Program-made: the position numbers and the translations under genes | Notes under the pieces: generated by a model | What the model saw: the letters and a program-made list of their open reading frames with translations, nothing else | Told to the model about the DNA's origin: nothing | Databases searched by the model: none | Assembly (NCBI RefSeq): GCF_015159595.1 | Contig: NZ_CP063304.1 | Coordinates: 2,294,001 to 2,358,000, forward strand | From: Blautia liquoris | GTDB lineage: Bacteria > Bacillota > Clostridia > Lachnospirales > Lachnospiraceae | Length of the DNA: 64,000 bases | Direction: 5' to 3' | Part shown: positions 52,165-61,418 of the stretch, one piece after another | How the letters are laid out: every line of letters begins with the position of its first letter | How positions within the stretch are numbered: position 1 is the first letter of the stretch

Positions 52165-53004
52165 TTAGCCTTTCACTGATCCGGCTGTCAGACCCTTCAC
52201 AATATATTTTTGTCCTAAACAGTAGATAATCAGCATTGGGAGCATTGCGAGCAGATATGCGGTAAATGCCATTGTATAGTTAAACGAGTATTCCGTCTTA
52301 AAATTATACTGAAACAACGGTAATGTCCATATGCTTTGTGAACGATTCAATATCAGAAGAGGAAGCATAAAATCATTCCAGATCCAGAGTGCATCCATGA
52401 TCAGAAGCGTCGACATCATCGGTTTTACCAGTGGCAGGACAATTCTCATATAGGTCTGAAATACACTACAGCCGTCCAGCTGAGCGGACTCTTCAATTTC
52501 ATAGGGTAGTCCCCTGATGTAATTGACAAAAAGAAACACTCCTTGAGTCAGACTAAATGCTGCATATAATATAATCAATCCCTGTGGATTCAGAAGATTA
52601 ATCTTTGTCATCATTTTCGTTACCGGAAGCATAATCACCTGTGAAGGGATAAATAACCCCATCAGCAAATAATAATACACCCCTTTGTAGTATGCCTTGT
52701 CAAAATTTCTGGCAATCGAGTAGGATACCGATGGAACGAATATCATAATCAGCACCATGGATAAGACCGTAATCAAAAGAGAATTCTTCAAAAAAACCCA
52801 ATAATTACTGTCTGTAAACAGTTGTTTAAAATTCGTAAGATTCAGGCTCGAGGGTAATGCAAAGAAATTCTTTCCCGCTTCCTCCAATGTTTTAAACGAA
52901 TTAATGATGACCAGATACAGAGGAAATAAGATCAAGATCAATCCAACTATCAGGATGAGATCACGAAGAATCCGCCATCCCAGTCCGGCTTTTTTTATCT
53001 TCAT
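52165..53004 (-). CDS. Sugar ABC permease, MalG type (CUT1)
   Basis: A 279-residue, six-helix permease. N-terminal LILFPLYLVIINSFKTLEEA, EAA loop ESAQLDGCSVFQTYMRIVLP and C-terminal GQKYIVKGLTAGSVKG are typical. It starts on the stop codon of the MalF-type gene (1-nt overlap). No ATPase gene is present in the operon. Confidence 0.95.
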   Translation of the reverse strand: MKIKKAGLGWRILRDLILIVGLILILFPLYLVIINSFKTLEEAGKNFFALPSSLNLTNFKQLFTDSNYWVFLKNSLLITVLSMVLIMIFVPSVSYSIARNFDKAYYKGVYYYLLMGLFIPSQVIMLPVTKMMTKINLLNPQGLIILYAAFSLTQGVFLFVNYIRGLPYEIEESAQLDGCSVFQTYMRIVLPLVKPMMSTLLIMDALWIWNDFMLPLLILNRSQSIWTLPLFQYNFKTEYSFNYTMAFTAYLLAMLPMLIIYCLGQKYIVKGLTAGSVKG

Positions 53005-53903
53005 CAGTCATTTCCTCCTTTGCTGGTAAGTTTCAGCTGCGTCAGTGAAAATATTGCCACGACAATAAATAACAGGCAGGCTTCGGCATTTGCCAGTGAG
53101 AACCTCATATTTTTAAATGCATCGTTATATATAAGGATTCCAACCAACTCTGTTGATCTCACCGGACCGCCTCCGGTAAGTGCAAAGGGAAAATCAAAGG
53201 ATGTAAATCCCTGTTTGATCGTCAACACAAGATTTACAGTGACTGTTGGAAGAAGATACGGCATCGTAATATAACGAAACCTCTGAAAAGAAGTCGCCCC
53301 GTCTATCATTGCCGATTCGTACTGCTCTTCCGGAATCTGCTGAAGTCCTGCGATAAATATAACCGTTGGTATTGCAACTGCCTGCCAGGTCTGAACAAAT
53401 ACCACGGCTGGAAGTGCTGTCTTCTGGGTCATCAGAAGACTTTTTGACAGCCACCCGATATTAAGTGCCTTTCCAATTACAGGTACTACCCGATAGAATA
53501 GTTGATCCCAGATGAGTGCAATTGTAACGCCTCCGATCATTGCCGGAACAAAATAGACAGACTTGATCAGGGTTTTAAACCTCTTTATGGAATTGAGCGA
53601 AATGGCCAAAATTAGAGAAATGATGATAACTCCGGCAACCAGCAATACCGTGTAGATGACTGTATTTTTCACTGAATTCCAGAAATTTTTATCCCGAAAC
53701 AACAGAGAATAATTTTTAAGTCCGATAAATTTATAATCAGCTGACATTCCGTCCCAATTTGTAAAACTGTATTTCACCCCATTGATTACAGAGATAACAT
53801 AAAAAACAGTATACAAAATAACTGGGATGATCGTGAAAGCAAAGAACGTCAACCTTGCGTTTGTTATTTTTTTCTTCTTTGTTCCAGATCTCTTATAACC
53901 CAT
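53004..53903 (-). CDS. Sugar ABC permease, MalF type (CUT1)
   Basis: A 299-residue permease behind AAGGAGG. Motifs are FFAFTIIPVILYTVFYVISVINGVKYSFTNWDG, FIGLKNYSLLFRDKNFWNSVKNT and EAA loop ESAMIDGATSFQRFRYITMP. The partner permease overlaps by 1 nt; the binding lipoprotein is 15 nt upstream. The TNWDG stretch is common in permeases for mono- and disaccharide-type ligands. Confidence 0.95.
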   Translation of the reverse strand: MGYKRSGTKKKKITNARLTFFAFTIIPVILYTVFYVISVINGVKYSFTNWDGMSADYKFIGLKNYSLLFRDKNFWNSVKNTVIYTVLLVAGVIIISLILAISLNSIKRFKTLIKSVYFVPAMIGGVTIALIWDQLFYRVVPVIGKALNIGWLSKSLLMTQKTALPAVVFVQTWQAVAIPTVIFIAGLQQIPEEQYESAMIDGATSFQRFRYITMPYLLPTVTVNLVLTIKQGFTSFDFPFALTGGGPVRSTELVGILIYNDAFKNMRFSLANAEACLLFIVVAIFSLTQLKLTSKGGND

Positions 53904-53918
53904 CAGGAGTCCTCCTTC

Positions 53919-55187
53919 TTACTGCGCCGATGTAATGGATATTGAATCATCCATATTTTTGAGAACAGCTTTGACATCCTGATCAGACCAGAATCCTTGT
54001 ACGACATTGTACAGATCTGTGACCACATTGTTGCTGACCGTAGAAGCCATCCAGTCATGGGTTTGGCCTGCATCAATCATATCCGTCATAGGTGCAACTC
54101 CATCTTCATTGACTTTGACTCCTGTTATCGCGGAAGGTGCTCCGTCATTGTCACAGAAAATCTGTGCATTTTCAGGTTTTGCAAGAAAACTTAAGAATTT
54201 ATACGCCGCCTCTTTTTGCTTATCCGTTGCTTTTGCTGAAACACAGATTGCAGCGTCAATGCCGGAAAGCGTCGCTGTTGTCTCCTTTGTGTCATTTGGA
54301 AGTGGAAACACACCAAGTTTTACATCCTTGTTTAGTGACTGGAGTGTTCCCCTCGCATAAGAACCGGTGATACACATCGCATATTGGCCGTTCATAAAGT
54401 TTTCATAGCAGGCTGTATCAGAAAGCGCAAGCGCATCTTCATTCGAATAGGACAGTAACGTCTTCATCTTCTCAAAAACTTTCGCGAGGTCCGTATTTCC
54501 CTCTAGTTTTTCCTTTCCAGCCACGGCTTCCTCGATTGCCTCCACTCCTTTGGGATCCCATGCTACCAGACTGGCCTGGAATGTATGTCCGACACGTCCG
54601 GGATCTTTTCCGTGAAGTCCCATAGGGGTGATCCCTGCATCCTGTAGTGTCTTGCAGACATCGATAAATTCATCCCACGTTGTTGGGACTTCCAGATTGT
54701 TTTTCTGAAAAATATCTTCATTGTAATACACGCCCATATAGTTTCGGCTGTAAGGCAATGCATAATACTTTCCATCTTCCTGCTTTGTCATCTCCAGAGA
54801 GGACTGGTCCACATTTTTCAGGAAATCCTGATCACTCAGATCCTGAACGTATCCATTCTTCACTTTTTTCTTAAACTGTTCCTGTGTGGGATAATCAGAA
54901 AAAATAACCGGAATATCCCCCGAAGAAATACGAGATGTCAGTACAGTTCCCGCATCCGGCACCGTGTTCATCTCAATTTTGATATCGGAATTCTGCTCAT
55001 TGAACTTCTTTATGATCTCTTTATATCCCTTTTGCGGCCCTTCTTCTCCTTTTTGCTGAAAGAATTCTATCTTCTCTGCTCCGCTTGCATCTTTTGAATC
55101 ATCACCTTTATCGGTTGTATTTCCACATCCCCCCATCAAAGCCAAAACCGCTGATAATCCAAGAATAATCCCTGTTTTTCTATTCAT
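53919..55187 (-). CDS. Sugar-binding lipoprotein (family 1), CUT1 type
   Basis: A 422-residue lipoprotein: AGGAGG 7 nt upstream, signal NRKTGIILGLSAVLALMGGC with lipobox MGGC. Family motifs are IEFFQQKGEEGPQKGYKEIIKKFNEQNSDIKIEMNTVPD, YALPYSRNYMGVYYNEDIFQKNNLEVPTTWDEFIDVCKTLQDAGITPMGLHGKD and AAYKFLSFLAKPENAQIFCDNDGAPSAI. It serves the two permeases just downstream and follows the URO-D-family gene by 37 nt. The ligand is unknown. Confidence 0.94.
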   Translation of the reverse strand: MNRKTGIILGLSAVLALMGGCGNTTDKGDDSKDASGAEKIEFFQQKGEEGPQKGYKEIIKKFNEQNSDIKIEMNTVPDAGTVLTSRISSGDIPVIFSDYPTQEQFKKKVKNGYVQDLSDQDFLKNVDQSSLEMTKQEDGKYYALPYSRNYMGVYYNEDIFQKNNLEVPTTWDEFIDVCKTLQDAGITPMGLHGKDPGRVGHTFQASLVAWDPKGVEAIEEAVAGKEKLEGNTDLAKVFEKMKTLLSYSNEDALALSDTACYENFMNGQYAMCITGSYARGTLQSLNKDVKLGVFPLPNDTKETTATLSGIDAAICVSAKATDKQKEAAYKFLSFLAKPENAQIFCDNDGAPSAITGVKVNEDGVAPMTDMIDAGQTHDWMASTVSNNVVTDLYNVVQGFWSDQDVKAVLKNMDDSISITSAQ

Positions 55188-55224
55188 ATGTGTGCCTCCT
55201 GCTTATTCAGACAAATCTTCTGTA

Positions 55225-56172
55225 TTATTTTTTATAGTTGTGTGCCGCATCTACAGCCGTCTTAATGTAGTCTAACCGAATATTCTCTCCCTGAACCGTA
55301 CAATCTGCACCAATCATAATTCCCAGTGACCCAAAAGCATCCAGAATTCCATGAACTTCGTCTGCAATGCTTTCTTTCGGTCCTTTGGCTATGTTACCTT
55401 TATTGTCCATCCCTCCAAGTATTGCTTTTTGAAATACAGCACGTCCTTTCTTCAATGGGTATCCATTGTCTTTTACAGACCAATTTACGATATCAGCAGG
55501 ATAATCGGTAAACCAGTCAATGGATGTGTGGAACTCATACTCCGGTTCTCCGCATATATGAAGAATATTATAACGATCCGACATTGTATCTGCTACATTC
55601 AGAATCATAAGATCAAAGGGTTTCACCAGATCTTCCCATTGCTCTTTTGTAAATCTTCCATTCTCTGAAAATTGTGCGGAATAGTAAATTCCATCAGCAC
55701 CATCCTCCAGGAATGCCCTCGCCCATTTCTGTAATCCTTCAGCAAGGATTTCGAGACCCGCTTTCACTGCTTTTGGGGATTCTTTCGCATATTTCATCAG
55801 CACATCATCACCAAACGCAATTGAGGCTGCTTTTGTCGGCCCATACATCGTCTGAAAAATCAGCACATCGTTCCCGGCCTCTTTTCTAATTCCATGGATC
55901 ACATCTGACATTTTTTTGAACTCTTCAGATGAAGTGTCTTTCACAGAAATATGATACCAGTCATCTGCACAGGTAATATTTCCTTCCACCGGATACATAT
56001 AATCCTGCATAATCTTAATGAGATCCATTCCTGTTTCCCGATACAGTTTCAGGTGTTCATCAATGGTCTCCTGTACTGTATCATCTGCATTATAGTGAAA
56101 CCAAAACCCAGCGGGAACATAATCGACCTTCTTATTATGAAATACAGCCAATACTCTTTCTTTTTTCGTCAT
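55225..56172 (-). CDS. Uroporphyrinogen-decarboxylase-fold protein (URO-D superfamily)
   Basis: A 315-residue TIM barrel: TKKERVLAVFHNKKVDYVPAGFWFHY is the family N-terminus, GADGIYYSAQF follows and LHICGEPEYEFHTSIDWFTDYPADIVNWSVKD carries the LHICG motif. The superfamily includes haem-pathway decarboxylase and cobalamin- or zinc-dependent methyltransferases; this branch, often found in sugar operons of Clostridia, has no known activity. The zinc Cys of MtaA-type members may correspond to ICGEP, but that is unproven. It is the first gene of the operon with lipoprotein, permeases, peptidase and aldo/keto reductase. Confidence 0.88.
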   Translation of the reverse strand: MTKKERVLAVFHNKKVDYVPAGFWFHYNADDTVQETIDEHLKLYRETGMDLIKIMQDYMYPVEGNITCADDWYHISVKDTSSEEFKKMSDVIHGIRKEAGNDVLIFQTMYGPTKAASIAFGDDVLMKYAKESPKAVKAGLEILAEGLQKWARAFLEDGADGIYYSAQFSENGRFTKEQWEDLVKPFDLMILNVADTMSDRYNILHICGEPEYEFHTSIDWFTDYPADIVNWSVKDNGYPLKKGRAVFQKAILGGMDNKGNIAKGPKESIADEVHGILDAFGSLGIMIGADCTVQGENIRLDYIKTAVDAAHNYKK

Positions 56173-56207
56173 TATCCGTCCATCCTTTCCTAGACAAGTA
56201 TATTTTT

Positions 56208-56236
56208 ATAATAAATCATACTTTCATTCAAATCAA
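56208..56236 (-). promoter_or_regulatory. Promoter of the URO-D/ABC operon
   Basis: -35 TTGATT (56231-56236), a 17-nt spacer and TATTAT (56208-56213), 35 nt before the start. The remaining gap to 56437 is A/T-rich without a further clear signal. Confidence 0.65.
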
Positions 56237-56437
56237 GACTTTTTGTTTAATTTAATATCTACATATAAAATATCCGACAGCTATTGTAAAGCATGGTGTG
56301 AATCTAATATAGATTTTCAATAATCCTAATATAATCTGAAAATAATATTGTTTTCTTATTGGGCTGATTTTTATCTTGCGGTTTTCTGCTAAATCACTTA
56401 TGATATTTGTTAACAGATTTCAATGAGGAGGATGATT

Positions 56438-57361
56438 ATGATGAAAATTCAGAATATATCAATTATCGGGTTGGGTGCCCTTGGTGTTCTATTCGGAAAT
56501 TTCTTCGCAGATAAACTTGGTCATGACAGGGTATCATTTATTGCCGACAAAGATCGAATTAGAAGGTATGAAGAACAGGGTGTGATCTGCAATGGTCAAA
56601 AATGTAATTTTAAATTTTCCGATAAAGACAATACAAACCAAACCGCAGACTTGCTGATATTCGCTGTTAAGGCAAGCTCCCTGTCAAGTGCCATCTCATC
56701 CGCGAAAAATTATGTGGGTAATCATACTATCATTTTATCCCTTTTAAATGGCATTACCAGCGAGGATATTATTGGAAAAGCACTGGGAACTAATCATATG
56801 CTATATTGCGTGGCTCAAGGAATGGATGCAGTCAAGCTTGGAAATCAGCTGACCTATTCTCATATGGGCGAACTGTGTATCGGTATCCCCGAAGATGAAT
56901 CAGAAAAACAGCCGATGCTTCACGCTGTTATTGATTTATTTGATCATATAGATCTTCCCTATGTCTGTGAGAAGGATATCATTCACCGCTTATGGAGTAA
57001 GTGGATGCTGAATGTCGGTGTCAATCAAGTTGTTATGGTCACTCAAGGAAATTATGGAACTGTTCAGCAAGAGGGAAAGGCGCGTGAAACCATGAAAGCA
57101 GCTATGCGGGAAGTTATAGCACTGGCAAAAAAAGAACACGTTTCTGTAACCGAAGAAGACCTGGAATACTATGTAGATATGACAGATACTTTAAATCCTG
57201 ATGGAATGCCTTCCATGCGGCAAGATGGTGTTTCCGGGAAATATTCAGAGGTCGAACTGTTCTCAGGTACAGTGATCAACAAAGCAAAAATATATAATCT
57301 AGATGTGCCAGTCAATCGAATGCTTTATCAGGAAGTCAAAAGATTGGAAAGAAACTATTGA
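56438..57361 (+). CDS. Ketopantoate-reductase-like protein (PanE/ApbA family)
   Basis: About 307 residues. AGGAGG is 6 nt before the ATG at 56438 and 9 nt before the ATG at 56441; an ATG at 56423 lies upstream of that site. The N-terminal NAD(P) motif is IIGLGALGVLFGNFF, AVKASSLSSAI and LLNGITSEDIIG are family blocks, and the catalytic Lys lies in LWSKWMLNVGVNQV, with a C-terminal helix domain. Family members reduce 2-oxo acids such as 2-dehydropantoate; several clostridial paralogues act on other oxo acids. It is a single gene divergent from the URO-D operon, with its own terminator. Confidence 0.88.
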   Translation: MMKIQNISIIGLGALGVLFGNFFADKLGHDRVSFIADKDRIRRYEEQGVICNGQKCNFKFSDKDNTNQTADLLIFAVKASSLSSAISSAKNYVGNHTIILSLLNGITSEDIIGKALGTNHMLYCVAQGMDAVKLGNQLTYSHMGELCIGIPEDESEKQPMLHAVIDLFDHIDLPYVCEKDIIHRLWSKWMLNVGVNQVVMVTQGNYGTVQQEGKARETMKAAMREVIALAKKEHVSVTEEDLEYYVDMTDTLNPDGMPSMRQDGVSGKYSEVELFSGTVINKAKIYNLDVPVNRMLYQEVKRLERNY

Positions 57362-57382
57362 AAGGCTATTTGAAGGAAGAGT

Positions 57383-57428
57383 GTGGTGTCACACTATGGT
57401 ACACCATGGTATGACACCACCTTTTTTT
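57383..57428 (+). terminator. Terminator of the ketopantoate-reductase-like gene
   Basis: Arms GTGGTGTCA/TGACACCAC with an inner palindromic region, followed by seven T, 22 nt after the stop. Confidence 0.92.
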
Positions 57429-57522
57429 CGTTCATATCCTATTAAAACTTTCTTACCGCAGAAAGTCAAACCATATTTTTGTATATAAAAAAATATTTAA
57501 CTTACAAGCTCAGATTTGATGA

Positions 57523-58308
57523 TTAAACGATAGCACTTCCTCCATCAACGATGACAAACTGTCCCTGCACATAACTGGATGCATCACTGGAAAAATAAAG
57601 TATTGTACCGTTTAGTTCTCCGCGCTTTCCCGGACGTCCTGCAGGATTTGTATTATTGTATAATTTCAGAAATTCATCGGACTTAAAAAGTGTGCCGCTC
57701 GTCATCTCACTTTCAAAAAGTCCTGGTCCAACAGCGTTTACTGTGATTCCATATCTTGCATATGATGCTGCCATACCTTTTGTCAGCCCCAAAACTGCAG
57801 ATTTAGATGCATTGTAGGAATGTCTGATAAACATATCACCTTTGTCAGCGATCACCGCATTAATGGATGCAATGTTTACAATTTTTCCATAGCTCTGCGC
57901 CTTCATGTGCGGGACAACATATTTGCTGACAAGAAAGATCCCTTTGACATTCGTGTCAAAAGATTTATCCCAATCCTCAACAGACATGGAATCGACTCCT
58001 CCGCCAACTGCAATTCCGGCATTATTTAACAGGATATCAATATGTCCAAAAGCATCAACTACTTGTCCGATCGCTGCTTTCACCTTATTCTCATCTGACA
58101 CATCACATCCCACAGCAATTGCTTTCCTGCCTGTCTTTTCAATCTCAGATTTAACATTCTCAAGCTTTTCCACTCTTCTGGCAAGCAAAGCTACATCTGC
58201 CCCTGCCTGGGCGTATGCCAGTGCCGCATCTGCGCCAAGGCCTGAACTTGCACCTGTAATCACCGCTACTTTACCACTTAAATCAAATAAATTAGTCATG
58301 TTCTCCAT
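57523..58308 (-). CDS. Short-chain dehydrogenase/reductase (gluconate 5-dehydrogenase-like)
   Basis: About 261 residues; the start at 58308 follows GGAGG by 3 nt, and an ATG 9 nt later is equally possible. Classical SDR motifs are TGASSGLG (cofactor), CDVSDENK, NNAGIA, catalytic Ser/Tyr/Lys in ASINAVI...YNASKSAV, and the C-terminal YVQGQFVIVDGGSAI. The long FESEMTSGTLF loop shapes the substrate pocket. The family oxidises or reduces sugars and sugar acids. It sits downstream of the small membrane protein and mgl genes but has an 88-nt gap with possible own promoter. Confidence 0.92.
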   Translation of the reverse strand: MENMTNLFDLSGKVAVITGASSGLGADAALAYAQAGADVALLARRVEKLENVKSEIEKTGRKAIAVGCDVSDENKVKAAIGQVVDAFGHIDILLNNAGIAVGGGVDSMSVEDWDKSFDTNVKGIFLVSKYVVPHMKAQSYGKIVNIASINAVIADKGDMFIRHSYNASKSAVLGLTKGMAASYARYGITVNAVGPGLFESEMTSGTLFKSDEFLKLYNNTNPAGRPGKRGELNGTILYFSSDASSYVQGQFVIVDGGSAIV

Positions 58309-58396
58309 TAGCCTCCATAGATCGATATTTTTTCTCATTTTAACCCATATATGATATAATGTCCACAGTAAGCTCAAAACTATATTTATTTATATA

Positions 58397-58660
58397 TTAA
58401 CTCTCTTCCTTTTCTCCCTGTGTTTCCCTCATTTTTTTTCTATTCTTATATCCGCTGACAATTCCAAAAAACACCATCCCGAATCCAATTACAGTGAACA
58501 GAATCGTAAAGACAATCATCAATAGCTGCTCATTTCCGTGACTGGAGGAAATTGCCCTGAACATGTTGTATGACAGCGACAGCAGATATACCCCGGCCAT
58601 CGCGTAAATCGCGACTCTTACATTGTCCTTCCATCCTTCTTGCGGCCTTTTCTCTTTCAT
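58397..58660 (-). CDS. Small two-helix membrane protein (87 aa) of unknown function
   Basis: GTGGAGG lies 7 nt upstream. Helix one (VRVAIYAMAGVYLLSLSYNMF, about 15-35) and helix two (LLMIVFTILFTVIGFGMVFFGIV, about 46-68) are flanked by charged ends (MKEKRPQEGWKD; YKNRKKMRETQGEKEES), giving a hairpin with both ends inside. I do not recognise a family. It lies 68 nt after mglC and may be co-transcribed with it. Confidence 0.72.
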   Translation of the reverse strand: MKEKRPQEGWKDNVRVAIYAMAGVYLLSLSYNMFRAISSSHGNEQLLMIVFTILFTVIGFGMVFFGIVSGYKNRKKMRETQGEKEES

Positions 58661-58728
58661 ACAAGTTCCTCCACTTTTTCAGATAATGCTATCTTTTTAC
58701 TTTTTATCAATGGACAGTCATACTTTGA

Positions 58729-59799
58729 TTACTTTCTCACCAGATATTTTCTCATATCCACTGCACAGGCAACCAGAATAATAAGACCTTTAATTACATA
58801 CTGCAGGTTCTGATTGATTGACAGGAAATTCAGTGCTACAAAGATGATTCGCAGGATAAATACTCCCATCACAACGCCGCTGATCTTACCAGTTCCACCT
58901 ACGAATGATACACCACCAATGACACAGGCGGCGATCGCATCCGCCTCGTAGTTAAGTCCTGTATTTGCCTGGTTGGAACCGATGCGTGCAGATTCTATAA
59001 ACCCTGTGATACCATACATGCAGCCTGCCAGTGTATGCACCTGAATGGTGGTTCTCATAACGTTAACACCTGATACATTAGCAGCTTCCGGGTTGGAACC
59101 TACAGCGAACATATTTTTTCCGAAAGTAGTTTTGTTCCACATAAACCACATAAATGCAATTACAATACATGCATACCAGACATAATTCGGTATCGGAACT
59201 TTTCCTACTTTGATAATACTGCCTGTGACAAAATCCTTGAAGGATTTATCAAGTCCTGATAACGGCTGCCCATTGTTTCCATTTATCATGATGTACATCA
59301 ACAGAATTCCATAGACAATCAGCTGAGTCGCTAAAGTTACAATAAACGGATGCAGGTGAAATTTGGCGACAAAGAAGCCATTTACCCATCCGATAATTCC
59401 GCCCACGATAATCACAATCAGTATAACCAGTGGAATTGGCAAAACCGGAAGACTTGGAAATATCTTTGTCGCATAGGTTGTCGACTGCAAAAGAGACGCC
59501 GAGATACATGCCGTCAGCCCAACCACACGTCCGGCTGAAAGATCGGTGCCCGTGAGCACAATCGTGCCGGCAATTCCGCAGGCAATTGGAATATTCGCAG
59601 CGGAAAGTGATATGATGTTGACGATCGAAGATGTGCTCAGAAATCTGGGATTCTTCGTATACGTGTAAATAACAGCAATGATAATCATAATGTAAAGAGC
59701 ATTGTTGATCAGTCCCTCTTTCCATGCCCGCACTTTGCCTCTCCGGTCCAGAGCACGGTAATCCTGATAACGTGTTTTTATGTTTGTGATTGCTTTCAT
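58729..59799 (-). CDS. mglC: Galactose/methyl-galactoside ABC permease MglC (CUT2)
   Basis: A 356-residue permease with about ten helices. It starts at 59799 with GGAGG 8 nt upstream. CUT2 signs are VNIISLSAANIPIACGIAGTIVLTGTDLSAGRVVGLTACI, GFFVAKFHLHPFIVTLATQLIVYGI, GSNPEAANVSGVNV and AIAACVIGGVSFVGGTGKI. It is last in mglBAC and forms the membrane channel with the MglA ATPase. Confidence 0.92.
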   Translation of the reverse strand: MKAITNIKTRYQDYRALDRRGKVRAWKEGLINNALYIMIIIAVIYTYTKNPRFLSTSSIVNIISLSAANIPIACGIAGTIVLTGTDLSAGRVVGLTACISASLLQSTTYATKIFPSLPVLPIPLVILIVIIVGGIIGWVNGFFVAKFHLHPFIVTLATQLIVYGILLMYIMINGNNGQPLSGLDKSFKDFVTGSIIKVGKVPIPNYVWYACIVIAFMWFMWNKTTFGKNMFAVGSNPEAANVSGVNVMRTTIQVHTLAGCMYGITGFIESARIGSNQANTGLNYEADAIAACVIGGVSFVGGTGKISGVVMGVFILRIIFVALNFLSINQNLQYVIKGLIILVACAVDMRKYLVRK

Positions 59800-59821
59800 C
59801 CGTAAAGCCTCCTGTATAATT

Positions 59822-61321
59822 TCATACATATTTTGCAGCATAAGTCATAATCTTCTCCTGCGTCGCCTCTTCCGCCGACAGCTCTCCCGCAAGATGTCCT
59901 CCTGACATAACAAGAATTCTATCGCAGATTCCCATCAGCTCCGGCATCTCTGAGGATACCACGATCACAACTTTTCCTTTACTTGCCAGATCAATGATCA
60001 GTTGATAGATCTCATACTTCGCACCGACATCGATCCCTCTGGTTGGCTCATCCAAAAGCAAAACTTCCGGATCAGTGAGCATCCATCTTCCGAGAATCAC
60101 TTTCTGCTGATTTCCACCCGAAAGAGCACGGATCTTTGTCTCCTGACCGGGCGTTTTGATACTCAGTGCATCGATATATCTTTGTGTATCTTCCCGCATA
60201 GATTTTTCACTGAGATAAACTCCATATCTTTTATGCCTGTTGAGACTTGAAATGACGCTGTTTTCTCTGATATTTAGGATATTAAAAACACCCGTTGCAC
60301 GCCGTTCCTCGGTAAGAAGAGCGAATCCATTCTTGATGGAATCCTCAGAGCTAGTATTCCTGGCTAGTTTTTTGTTCAGGCGAATCGTTCCGGATTTTCT
60401 CGTCGAGATTCCAAATATCGTCTCCAAAAGCTCGGTTCTTCCGCTTCCGTCCAGTCCCGCAACACCCAGAATCTCGCCTTTTCTCGCTTGGAATGTCACA
60501 TCCTCAAGCAGTGAATACATCCCGGACAGATGATCTACTTCCAGAATAAAGTCTCCCGGGGTATTCGTCTTTGGGGGAAATTGCTTTGTGAGCGGACGTC
60601 CAACCATCAGTCGTATAATCTCATCCATCTCAAGATTGCCTGCATCTTCCGTCGCAATCCATGTACCATCACGCATGATTGTAATTTCATCCGAGATCTT
60701 CTTAATTTCTGCCATCTTATGGGATATGTATATAATCCCGCATCCCCTTTTCTTCAGCATCCGTATGATATCGAACAAATGCTCCACTTCCTCCTCCGTC
60801 AGAGAGGAAGTCGGTTCATCAAAGACAATGACCTTTGCATTAACCGACACGGCCTTTGCGATCTCTACCATCTGTCTTTGGGATACTGGCATCGTACTCA
60901 TAATCCTTCTCGGATCTACATCGATCTTTAACTCATCAAAGATTTTCTTCGTGTCATGATAAATCTTTTTTTCATTTACCATGACTTTGCCGATCTTCGG
61001 ATAACGGCCAAGCCACAGATTATCCATGACACTCCGTTTCAGAGCCTGATTCAGTTCCTGATGTACCATCGCTACTCCGTTTTCGAGAGCTTCTTTTGAA
61101 CTCTTAAAGTTAATCTCTTTTCCTTCCAGTTCGATCTTTCCACTGTCCTTTTCATAGATTCCGAACAGACATTTCATCAGTGTGGATTTGCCGGCACCAT
61201 TTTCACCCATTAAGGCATGTACAGTGCCTGCTTTCACCGTCAAAGACACATGATCCAGTGCTTTTACACCTGGAAATTCTTTGCAGATATCCGTCATCTG
61301 CAGTAAAACATCCTGTTTCAT
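59822..61321 (-). CDS. mglA: Galactose/methyl-galactoside ABC ATPase MglA
   Basis: A 499-residue fusion of two ATPase domains. Domain one has intact Walker A (GENGAGKST), signature-like MPVSQRQMVEIAKA and Walker B (VIVFDEPTSSL). Domain two has the degenerate Walker A GLDGSGRTE usual in CUT2 proteins, signature LSGGNQQKV and Walker B VLLLDEPTRGID. It energises MglC. It is separated from mglB by a strong hairpin. Confidence 0.95.
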   Translation of the reverse strand: MKQDVLLQMTDICKEFPGVKALDHVSLTVKAGTVHALMGENGAGKSTLMKCLFGIYEKDSGKIELEGKEINFKSSKEALENGVAMVHQELNQALKRSVMDNLWLGRYPKIGKVMVNEKKIYHDTKKIFDELKIDVDPRRIMSTMPVSQRQMVEIAKAVSVNAKVIVFDEPTSSLTEEEVEHLFDIIRMLKKRGCGIIYISHKMAEIKKISDEITIMRDGTWIATEDAGNLEMDEIIRLMVGRPLTKQFPPKTNTPGDFILEVDHLSGMYSLLEDVTFQARKGEILGVAGLDGSGRTELLETIFGISTRKSGTIRLNKKLARNTSSEDSIKNGFALLTEERRATGVFNILNIRENSVISSLNRHKRYGVYLSEKSMREDTQRYIDALSIKTPGQETKIRALSGGNQQKVILGRWMLTDPEVLLLDEPTRGIDVGAKYEIYQLIIDLASKGKVVIVVSSEMPELMGICDRILVMSGGHLAGELSAEEATQEKIMTYAAKYV

Positions 61322-61360
61322 ATCTGCCTCCCGTCTTCAGTCGTCCAGTCATCTCATCAG

Positions 61361-61398
61361 GGAAGGCGACGGCCAACCGACTGGCCGCCGCCTTCTCC
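61361..61398 (-). terminator. Intercistronic hairpin between mglB and mglA
   Basis: GC-rich arms GAAGGCGRCGGCCA on both sides of a short loop directly after the mglB stop, without a T-run. Likely a leaky attenuator or RNA stabiliser that keeps binding protein in excess. Confidence 0.65.
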
Positions 61399-61418
61399 TT
61401 TATCAGCGATGCTGCATA

